From Isotricha intestinalis (lineage: Eukaryota > Ciliophora > Litostomatea > Vestibuliferida > Isotrichidae), in NCBI GenBank assembly GCA_023807065.1, contig JAJJLU010004646.1, positions 1-10,787 of the forward strand: 10,787 nucleotides of DNA, written 5' to 3'. Under the pieces are notes generated by a model. That model made no database searches and had not been told where the DNA came from. It worked only from the letters and a program-made list of their open reading frames with translations. Positions within the stretch are counted from its first letter, which is position 1, and each line of letters begins with the position of its first letter. Shown piece by piece: positions 1-6,899 of this stretch. Both the position numbers and the translations under genes were made by a program.

Positions 1-71
1 GTTGTTTCAATTTCAGTTCCTTCATTTATTTTTAAAGGTCTTTTAATTGATGTATTTGGACGTTTGCTCAT
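1..71 (-). CDS. N-terminal fragment of an unknown protein, cut by the window edge
   Basis: Reading leftward, an ATG at 71-69 follows an A-rich leader and opens a frame that runs off position 1. It begins MSKRPNTSIKRPLKINEG and stays open for 23 codons. The leader matches the start context of the other genes here (A-runs directly before ATG), which is why I accept this short piece. The N-terminus is basic with no hydrophobic signal segment, so a cytosolic or nuclear protein is more likely than a secreted one. I do not recognise the family. If real, the gene extends leftward beyond the window. Confidence 0.5.
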   Translation of the reverse strand, partial: MSKRPNTSIKRPLKINEGTEIET

Positions 72-469
72 TTTTATTTTTTATTTGAGAAAATTATTAT
101 ATAAACTATTTAATTAACATAATTTAATAAAGAATGTAAATGCATTTACAATTATTTTAAATAATACTATATATATAAATAATTTAAAAGATATATTGAC
201 AACTCAAAAATTTATTGAAAATGAAAAAGTCATTAAAGATATAAATAAATTATATAAATTGGAAAAAAGAAAATAATATTAATTTTACTATTGATTTCAC
301 TATTTATGATAATAAAGAAATTGAAGCTAACTATTTTATGAAAATATTTTTTTTTATTCTTTAATCAAATCCTCAAATAAATTAAATATAATCCATGATA
401 TTAAAAATAAAAATGATTCATTAAATCAAATTAAAAATTTCATTTGTCAAAAGATCATTACTTATTTAT
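72..469. other. AT-rich spacer with weak coding-like remnants on the + strand
   Basis: No secure gene. The part next to position 71 would hold the promoter of the leftward gene. From about 121 to 285 the + strand has an open frame with protein-like composition (for example FIENEKVIKDINKLYKLEKR, about 205-270). After a probable one-base shift it resumes (TIDFTIYDNKEIEANYF, about 290-340), and again near 370-510 (IIHDIKNKNDSLNQIKNF). There is no good ATG and no recognisable domain. It may be a decayed gene tail or chance open reading in AT-rich DNA. Its last part overlaps the better-supported leftward gene. Confidence 0.25.
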
Positions 470-1921
470 TTAATAATTTTTATGTTTTAATTTCAAAATT
501 ATTTTTTTAAATTTTGAAGAAATTAAAATTATGTCTTTTAAAATATTTATATCATTTTCATCAATCTCAGGTCTGTGGCATATCTGAACATGTTTAGCGA
601 GAGGAAGCTTTGCATGGATCTGCTGTGAACCATTCATTCATAGGCTTGATCGATCTCTCGGATGTTACCACGGCATGCATTGTAGAATATTCATCAGGAA
701 CAAGATGTGAAGAATTATAAATAACAAAATTATACAAATATTTTCTTTTGTTTTTTATTTCACAATAATATAATCAATTTTCTTTTTATATAATAATAAA
801 ACAATTTTCTTAATTTTAGAATTATTATCCAATTATTTTGAATAAATAATTTTCACTTTTTTTAAATCTTTGTATTTTTTATAAAAAGCACTCCTTGAGA
901 AAGTTCAATTTCAATTTGTCCTAAAATATAATTTAAATTTTTAAAATTATCGTAAATAATATTTAATTGTTTTAAATTATTATCATTAATACTTTTTTCA
1001 ATTCCAAAAATAGTAAATAATTGTTTAAATAAATTCATTCTTTGAAAAGCTAAAGGAAAATCTTTTGGAAAAATTTCAAATAAATCATCAAAAAAAACTC
1101 ATCAAAAGAATATTTTCTTAATTCAAAATCAGAATTTTTAATAAGATAAAAGAAGTAAAATTTACAGTTAAATTTCAATATAATCATGAACTCCATTAAT
1201 AATTTTGTCAAATTATATTTAAAATATTTAAAATTAAGAAATTTTTAAAATTATGAATGAAATCATTTTTCATCATCTTAAATATATTTTCTTATATTTT
1301 CTTGTATTTTATCTTTTTAAATTTTTCAAAAATTCTAAAATTTTAACCTGCTGAGGACTCAGTGGAAGAATTATTTTTTTTGAAAAGAATTTAATGAAGT
1401 TCTAAAAGTATTACTATAAAATTCAATTAGTTTTTCAATATTTTTGTCTTTTATTTCTTCTAATATTTTTTTATTTCTTTCTTATTTTCATTATATATAA
1501 ATAATTTATTTGTTTCTAATATTATATTTTTTAAATCATTTCTTAACAATATATTATTTGTGTATATTCTTCAGCATAAATTTCACTTATTTCTCTTAGA
1601 AATAAACCTTTTTTTGAAAATTGAAACAATGATATTATTTTTCGTAAAGTTCTTATTTATTTTTGTCTTGAATTTGTAATATTGTTCCTTTTTCATTTTC
1701 ATTTTTCTTCTTTTAAATTATCAAATTCTTTTTTTTGATTTATATCCTTTCTTATTTATATAAAATAACAAATATAATTTAATCCATTCTTTTTTCCACA
1801 TTCATTAATTTTAAATCTTTATTATCATCATTTTTTATCATTTCATTATTACTTACTAAATTGTTTTAAAATTATATTTTTTTCCTCTATAAATAAAATC
1901 TTTAATTAAAATATTATTCAT
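470..1921 (-). CDS. Unrecognised protein of about 480 residues, broken by several frameshifts
   Basis: Stitching frames on the minus strand gives a nearly continuous protein. It starts at an ATG at 1921-1919 (MNNILIKDFIYRGKKYNF) and passes LVSNNEMIKNDDNKDLKL (about 1830-1775), GLFLREISEIYAEEYTQ (about 1605-1555), EKLIEFYSNTFRTSLNSF (about 1425-1380) and PLSPQQVKILEFLKNLK (about 1365-1315). It then passes FPKDFPLAFQRMNLFKQL (about 1070-1020) and VVTSERSIKPMNEWFTADPC (about 671-612), ending in HVQICHRPEIDEND (about 593-550) with a TAA at 472-470. At least eight shifts are needed, most in A or T runs. No family is recognised: no clear membrane segments, no P-loop. The start overlaps the end of the ABC remnant (ATGA), so the true N-terminus is uncertain and two genes could be joined here. 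The 3' part is unusually GC-rich. Confidence 0.45.
571..715. other. GC-rich patch at the 3' end of the leftward unknown gene
   Basis: Hand count over 571-680 gives 51 G+C in 110 bases (46%), far above the roughly 20% around it. On the minus strand a frame is open from 773 to a TAA at 596-594 and reads like protein (LVPDEYSTMHAVV, then IKPMNEWFTADPC). After a shift near 610 it continues as KLPLAKHVQICHRPEIDEND. Many codons end in G or C here, unlike the rest of the gene. On the + strand nested pairings are possible: 573-578 with 668-673, 587-591 with 662-666, 598-603 with 655-660, and 605-610 with 642-647. I prefer a protein-coding reading, but a structured RNA is not excluded. No known ncRNA family matched by eye. 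Confidence 0.4.
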
Positions 1922-3729
1922 ATAATCAATTTAGGATTTATATTATCTAAAGCTGCTTGAACTTCTTTTTCAGATTTATTATCTATAGCTGATGTTGCTT
2001 AATATTAATATTTTTGGTTCACATAATATTGCTTTTGCTATTTGCTTTGGTCCTCCTGATAATTTTCCTCCTTTAATTCCAACTACATAATCATATTTTT
2101 CTTGCTTCATTTCAATAAATTCTTTGCCATATGCGTCAGCACAAGTTTCTTTCAGTAATGATTCAGGATCTGCTAAAGTTTTCATATATACATTTCTTCC
2201 AAATTATAAAGGATCTGCTAAAGTTTTAACATATTCATTTCTTCCAAAGAATAAATTATCTCTTATGGAAGTATTAAATAATACATCAATTAAGACTTTT
2301 CCTTCAATAACTTCATATAATCTTTCAATTAAATAATACTAGTACTTTTCCCTCATCCAGTCTCAACAACTAATCAAATTTTTGTCAAAGGTTCAATAAA
2401 CAAATTTAAACCTACTAAAATTTTTCTTTGATTAACATCAGAAGGGTAAATAAAGGTATAAATTCAATTTTTTTTCTTGAACTTGATTGGTCTCTTGGTG
2501 GTTTAAAAGTAGAATGACTAGTTGAAATAATTAGATGAAGCAATATAACTTCCTGAATTGATTTTAAATTAGGAGCAAATCTCCAACACTCATAACAGTC
2601 ATTAAAGTAGAGAAAATAACAGTCATTACATCTCCAGCAGTTAATCTATTATTTTTTCCCATTCCTTCGGCGGTTGATTTCTTTCCATAGAGAACAGAGA
2701 TAAAGAAAGTGAAATTTATAAAGAAAATAATACCCCAATGTCTAATTTAATAACTTTTTCTCTATCAAGAGAATGACATTCATCAATATATTATCCGAAT
2801 CTTTTATTTTCAAAATCAAAATTAGCGAAAGAATCAACAGTTTTAATATTATAAAGCATCTCTTCAACAACTCCTCCAGCTTTTTCATAAGTTTTTCTTC
2901 CTAGAACAATACTAGTTTTCAAAGCAGTGATTAAATAACTAACAGCACAAGGAGAAACAGAAAGCATACAATGTTAATTTCCATGAAGTGATGAAAGGAT
3001 TAATCCAGTGACTAATTGAGCAATGCATTGAAGAATAGTTCCTAATTTATCACCAACTCCCAAATAACTTGTTCAATTTGTGCTTTTACTTTAGTTGAGA
3101 ATTCATAAGCATTATTTTCATCAAACCATCCTTATTCTTGTTTTAAAATGATAGAGAAATAATTTTCTTTTAAGTGGAAGACCATATGTAAACAAGCATA
3201 GCCCAACAGAAATTAGAAAAGAACATTCCATATAAATTAATTTTTTTGACATTTTATCAATGTTTTTTGAAATGCTTCAAAAAAATTATCTAATTCAATT
3301 TCAGACATTGAAGATGCATCGTCTATTGTTCCTCCAAATAATTGTGTCATTAATGGACCTGATACTCCCGAAGCGGGAGAACCTATTGTTCCAAAAATTA
3401 ATAAAATTTTTTCTGTTTGTTTTGATAAGCGATAATATAATTTTGGAACTGAAATATTTTTTTGTTCAAACATTAATGTATTTTCTATTTTATATCTTCT
3501 TCTTTTTCTTGTAATCTATCTCATTTTGATTTAATCTTTTCTTTTGACTATTTGCTTGACTTAATTATCTAATTCTTTTTGAAGAAGATTTTTCTCTGTT
3601 GGAGAATGAATGAATTGTGTTTTGAAGTTTACTCTTTTTTCTTCTTCTTCTTCTGTGTCTTTCTTAGGAATTTCGTGTGATAGATTATGAACTGAATAGT
3701 GATTCTAAGTTATCTTTCAGAGAGCTCAT
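1918..3729 (-). pseudogene. Decayed ABC-B (P-glycoprotein-type) half exporter
   Basis: ABCB exporters pump lipids, peptides or drugs across membranes using a TMD followed by an ATPase domain. Start ATG at 3729-3727 after an A-run (an ATGATG at 3805 is a possible earlier start). Order on the minus strand: Glu/Lys-rich leader; TMD entry GTIGSPASGVSGPLMTQLFG (about 3395-3335); GWFDENNAYEFSTKVKAQ (about 3130-3080); KAGGVVEEMLYNIKTVDSF (about 2885-2830); YGKKSTAEGMG (about 2690-2655); Walker A as TG-stop-GKST (2361-2341); KGGKLSGGPKQIAKAIL, a damaged signature (about 2075-2020); ATSAIDNKSEKEVQAALD (1998-1940); TGA at 1920-1918. Defects: multiple frameshifts; about 23 codons missing near 2284 (the Q-loop region); two in-frame TGA at Walker A; a 45-bp duplication with a TAA; signature shortened from the usual LSGGQKQRIAIARAI; Walker B Asp-Glu lost at 2000/2001; no H-loop. 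One TMD-NBD unit is present rather than the two of full P-glycoprotein. Not functional as written. Confidence 0.85.
2166..2255. repeat. Two-copy 45-bp tandem duplication inside the ABC pseudogene
   Basis: Copies 2166-2210 and 2211-2255 both begin GGATCTGCTAAAGTTTT and differ at 5 of 45 positions by hand alignment. The unit is 15 codons, so the duplication keeps frame. On the minus strand it repeats FGRNEYVKTLADP as FGRNVYMKTLADP, between the IRDNL segment and the helical subdomain of the ATPase. In the second copy read, the codon matching TTC is TAA, giving an in-frame stop. The divergence between copies means the duplication is not a simple assembly stutter. Confidence 0.85.
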
Positions 3730-3905
3730 TTTTTTTATTATTTCTTAAGTTTGTTAATTTTTTTCTCAATGTTTTTCAAGAAGTTTTATTATTGTTTGAC
3801 ATCATTATTTTTTTTTTGGAGAATTTTTTTTATTTTTTATAAGTTTGTTAAAATTATTTTTTTATTTGTTTAAAATTTTTATAAATAACATTATTAAAAA
3901 TGATT

Positions 3906-4315
3906 CTATTTATGATTATTTTTTTTGTTTTCTTTTTCTAATAATAGAGCAATCGATTAATTGATTAAAATTCTTCGTATTTTTTTTAATTCATTAATCT
4001 TTCTAAATATTTGGAATTTTTCTTTTTTTATTATGAATTAAATTATCAATTTTTCCTTTAATAGTTCATTTTATAATTATTGATTGTTTCTTCTATTTTT
4101 TTTGGAAAATTAATTTTTATTTCTTTATTTCCTTCAAATCATCAATTTTTTTAATTATTTTTTTTTCAAAATCTTCAATAATATTTATACATTTTTTTTA
4201 TCTTCATATTTTTCTTTTTCTTTGTTAATATAATTAATTAATTTCTTCTTTTGTTTTCTCTTTTTTTTCTTTTGATTCTTTCTCTCTTTTTTCGTTCTCT
4301 ATTTTTTTTTTCTTT
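3906..4315 (-). CDS. Lys/Glu-rich coiled-coil protein fragment, frameshifted
   Basis: The + strand here is strikingly T-rich. Read on the minus strand it gives charged helical sequence in stitched frames: KREKESKEKKEKTKEEIN (about 4295-4240), INKEKEKYEDKK (about 4228-4195), EDFEKKIIKKIDDLK (about 4180-4135), INFPKKIEETINNYKMNY (about 4115-4060), FQIFRKINELKKIRRIL (about 4020-3970) and SIALLLEKENKKNN (about 3955-3915), ending at a TAG at 3908-3906. Composition suggests a coiled coil, with no membrane segment or known domain. No start codon is evident: the coding-like sequence stops abruptly near 4315, exactly where the sorting nexin begins on the other strand. It could be a truncated gene or low-complexity sequence. 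Confidence 0.35.
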
Positions 4316-5359
4316 TAATTATTCTGATTTTGAATGGTATAAATATCAATTAAATAGTAGATATCCTTTTATTTTAGTTCCTCCTATTTTAAAAGAAGCT
4401 TTTTATTCAAACATTAATTTTAATATTTTTGGAAAGAAAAAAACGAAGAACTTTCTCAAGAAAAAGAAAGTTTACATTTAAAATAAGATATTTAACTAAA
4501 TTTAAGAATGGAGTTTTAAGGAAAAAAATTTTAAGAACCGCTCCAATAACTTTTGAATTTTTAACTTTAGAAAAAAAAGATTTTGAAAAATATAAAAAGC
4601 ATCTGGAGCAAAATCCATTTAGTTTAAATATCACATTAAATAATTTTAATACAATAAAGGGAAAAATGAAAGTAAATTTAAATAAAGATAAAGCAGTTTA
4701 TGTAAATAATTTATCAAGATTATTAATTCCAACAACTGATTTACATAATAAATTAAGAAATTCATTTAATTTATTAATTCAAGATTTAAATACAATTTCA
4801 ATTCATATGAAAGAAATAGAGCAAATATATGAAAAATTAGCAACTCAAGCAAAAAATTTAAAACAGTCAAATCTAATAAAAAGTATAAATTCAAATTTAA
4901 AAGAAATTTTTATATCATATTCAAATAATTATTTGAATCAAAGTAAATTTTTCAAAGAAGATTTTTGGGAATTCTTTGATTATATGAATATGGAATTTAA
5001 TGAAATAGACACAATAATAAAACAATTTAAAAGTCAAAGAGCTGAATATGAAACTTTTGCAAATAATTTAAATAAAAAAAAGAGCAATTATTTATTACAA
5101 AAGATATATCTAAATGGGAAGTGAAAGTAGGAACAGAAAATCAAATTCCATTATATCAAAATGATAAAAAGAAAGCTTTTGCAGAAATGTGTTATAAAGA
5201 AACTAAAGTTATTGATTCAGAAAAAAAAATAGTTGTCATTGTCATTGATACTATTATCGATCAATTTAGAAAGTTAAAGAAATATCAAGGAGAAAGAGGA
5301 AAAGATTTATGTAATAGAATGAATGATGAGAAAGAATAAATTTTTGGAGATTTATTTAA
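4314..5359 (+). CDS. Sorting nexin (PX-BAR), 5'-truncated, with four one-base frameshifts
   Basis: SNX-BAR proteins bind phosphoinositides through PX and bend endosomal membrane through BAR dimers, as in retromer-type sorting. Recognisable sequence starts mid-PX at NYSDFEWYKYQLNSRYPF (4317-4370), the conserved R-R-Y/F-S-D-F-E-W segment followed by the VPP loop. The PX end RYLTKF...LRTAPITFEFLTL lies at about 4487-4569. A long charged helical BAR region follows, including IEQIYEKLATQAKNLKQ, EQLFITKDISKWEV and KKYQGERGKDLCNRMND. Shifts, each a missing base: A7 at 4437-4443, A4 at 4480-4483, A8 at 5074-5081, AA at 5335-5336. The end is taken as FWRFI then TAA at 5357-5359; a TAA at 5337 is the alternative. 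About the first 50 PX residues and the start codon are absent. All Gln codons in the long 231-codon stretch are CAA. Intact length would be roughly 400 residues. Confidence 0.85.
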
Positions 5360-5475
5360 TTTGATGAATTTAATAACAATGAAATGTGAGTAAATTATTT
5401 ATTTAAATTTTAGAAAGAAATTAATTTTTAATTTACTTTATATTTTATTAACGTCACGAAAATATAAAATAAAAA
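5360..5475. promoter_or_regulatory. Short AT-rich spacer before the next rightward gene
   Basis: This separates the sorting nexin stop from the ATG at 5476. It is almost entirely A and T apart from ACGTCACGAA near 5451-5460, a palindrome-like TGACGT/ACGTCA-type core. The last bases are A-rich, as before the other starts here. It probably holds the sorting nexin 3' end signal and the promoter or leader of the next gene, but no motif can be assigned with certainty. Confidence 0.3.
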
Positions 5476-5841
5476 ATGTCAATGATTGAAAACAATGAAA
5501 TAAAAAATTATATTGAAAAAAATATATATAACGAATTTAATTCTTCATTTACAGAATCAACTAGTATAATTTCAAAAAGTGAACAAACACAAAAAGAAAA
5601 ATTAAAAAGAAATAAAAGTCAAAAACATGTTTTATTTTCAACACCATTCTTCACAATAATAGAAGTTGAAAGTTTTATAAACTATAATGAAGATATTTCT
5701 GAAACAAGATTTTATTTCAATCTTCCTGAATTAAATCCAAAAAAAAAGAAGATAAAAATTATTGTAAATGTGTATTATTTAAAATATATTGATTTTTATA
5801 TGGTTAAATGGTTGATAATGGCTTTAGCATATGTATTATAG
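5476..5841 (+). CDS. Unknown Ser/Lys-rich protein with a hydrophobic C-terminus
   Basis: ATG at 5476 follows an A-rich leader (ATAAAAAATG); a second ATG lies two codons in. The 121-residue frame starts acidic and Asn-rich, has a Ser/Thr/Gln stretch (SSFTESTSIISKSEQTQ, about residues 23-39), then basic KEKLKRNKSQKH. PFFTIIEVESFINYNEDISE and FYFNLPELNPKKKK follow, and it ends with a hydrophobic segment (DFYMVKWLIMALAYVL) before TAG at 5839-5841. After the A9 run near 5740-5750 a second frame also looks coding and carries GFSICIIVIIYI, ending at a TAG near 5890, so the true C-terminus depends on whether a base is missing there. Either version suggests a single-pass or tail-anchored membrane protein. 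The family is not recognised. Confidence 0.55.
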   Translation: MSMIENNEIKNYIEKNIYNEFNSSFTESTSIISKSEQTQKEKLKRNKSQKHVLFSTPFFTIIEVESFINYNEDISETRFYFNLPELNPKKKKIKIIVNVYYLKYIDFYMVKWLIMALAYVL

Positions 5842-6040
5842 TAATTATTTATATTGATAATAATTATTTGAATTTGTTTTATAAAAATTAGGTATAAATT
5901 ATAATTATAAAATTAATCATCATTAAAATATATGAAAACAAATAATTAATTAATTTATTAAAAAAATTTAAAAAAAATTAATGTAATAAAACATTAAAAC
6001 TATAACAATTCCTTCAAGATAACCACATTACAAACAAAAA

Positions 6041-6489
6041 ATGACAGAAAGTATAATTAAACTATATAATAAATATAAAAAACAAGAACAAAAAGACTTA
6101 GCAAAAAAATCCATTGAATATATTTTTATAATAGGTGGGTTTGATAAAGTCTCGAAAATTTTTATGAGATAAAAAATCATAATTGGTTTAAAATTAACCT
6201 TGGAAAGATTTATATAAAAAATATTGTTTCAGCTTTTCTTCCTTTAAATAAAGATAATTTTGAGTATCAATAATTAAATCTTCAGGGTTAAAAAGTCAAG
6301 AAAGATATTCTACTATTATTTTAAGAGATGATTAATTATCATATATTCTGGTGTTATGGTTATATTAATGAAATTTCAATATATTTAAATGCCTTAAATT
6401 CAAAAAGACTATTCAAAAATATTGTTAAGAAAGAAAAATATTATAACATGATGATTATGATTATTAAAATCATATCTAATTCAATATAA
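6041..6489 (+). CDS. Unknown protein of about 150 residues, with frameshifts
   Basis: ATG at 6041 follows CAAAAAA, the usual start context here. The first frame gives MTESIIKLYNKYKKQEQK and then KKSIEYIFIIGGFDKVSKIF (to about 6160). After a one-base shift near 6165-6175 it continues as NWFKINLGKIYIKNIVSAF (6181-6237) and PLNKDNFEY. A further frame carries SIIKSSGLKSQERYSTIILR (about 6270-6329), then YHIFWCYGYINEISIYLNAL and FKNIVKKEKYYNMMIMIIKI, ending at TAA 6487-6489. The direction of the first shift again equals one missing base. Charged and hydrophobic residues alternate in a helical pattern; no known domain, signal peptide or clear membrane span is seen. It lies 410 bp upstream of the SecA-like gene on the same strand. 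Confidence 0.45.
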
Positions 6490-6899
6490 AAATTTTCCCT
6501 TTTTTTAAATTCAAAGTAATTCAATAATGAATGATTGTCTTTGTATTTATTATCCATATAATGAGTTTTTAATGATTTTATTTTAATTGCAATTATAAAT
6601 CTATTACTTATTTTATTTCTTTAAATATATATTAAATCTTTTTTTAAAATAATTATTTACTTTCTTTATACTTTTTTTTTATAAATTCTCTATAAACAAG
6701 TAAACATATAAATTTTATAGTAAAAGTTAAATATCTATTTTTATTTAATTTTTGTATGTATATACATAAGTGATTTTTAGGGATTAGATGACTTATTGTT
6801 ATTTTATCCCTTTTTTATAATAAATGAATACCCTTTATTGTAACAAAAGAAATTTATTTTATTTTATTTATAAATAGAATTGAAAATAAAACATATACA
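6490..6899. promoter_or_regulatory. Gene-free AT-rich region upstream of the SecA-like gene
   Basis: No convincing coding sequence on either strand over about 410 bases. The left part is T-rich with long T runs (for example 6668-6680), suitable for a 3' end. At 6779-6784 and 6806-6811 there is a 6-bp inverted repeat (AGGGAT / ATCCCT, 21-base spacer) followed by a T6 run. The same region contains another CCC at 6831-6833. These are among the few GC triplets in the spacer and could be protein-binding sites or a weak hairpin. The last 30 bases before the ATG at 6900 are A-rich, as in other leaders here. Confidence 0.3.

Noticed and set aside
571..715. A known structured RNA (U1-U6, U3, SRP, RNase P/MRP, tRNA, 5S, rRNA fragment or hammerhead)
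   Set aside because: None of the diagnostic motifs I could recall lines up on either strand, and the minus strand makes a better protein-coding case.
1347..1369. GAGGACTCAGTGG resembling the CR-I region of RNase P/MRP RNA
   Set aside because: No CR-V partner or P4 context nearby. The minus strand reads PLSPQQVK in a coding frame, which explains the bases.
3260..4481. Phe/Leu-rich open frames on the + strand (3260-3514 and the T-rich part of 4251-4313)
   Set aside because: They are complements of A-rich coding on the minus strand. Only from 4314 onward does the + frame match a real domain (PX).
4480..4494. Euplotes-type programmed frameshift at AAA-TAA
   Set aside because: One shift in the sorting nexin has this form, but the other three do not involve AAA-TAR, and all four are explained by one missing base.
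5838..5892. Intron from a GTATTATAG-type donor to AAAATTAG at the end of the 5476 gene
   Set aside because: GT...AG pairs are everywhere in this AT-rich DNA, and no conserved protein spans the join to test it. A missing base in the A9 run is simpler.
6779..6816. Intrinsic terminator (AGGGAT/ATCCCT stem followed by T6)
   Set aside because: Short stem with a long loop in a T-rich eukaryotic spacer; such hairpins are expected by chance and have no bacterial-type role here.
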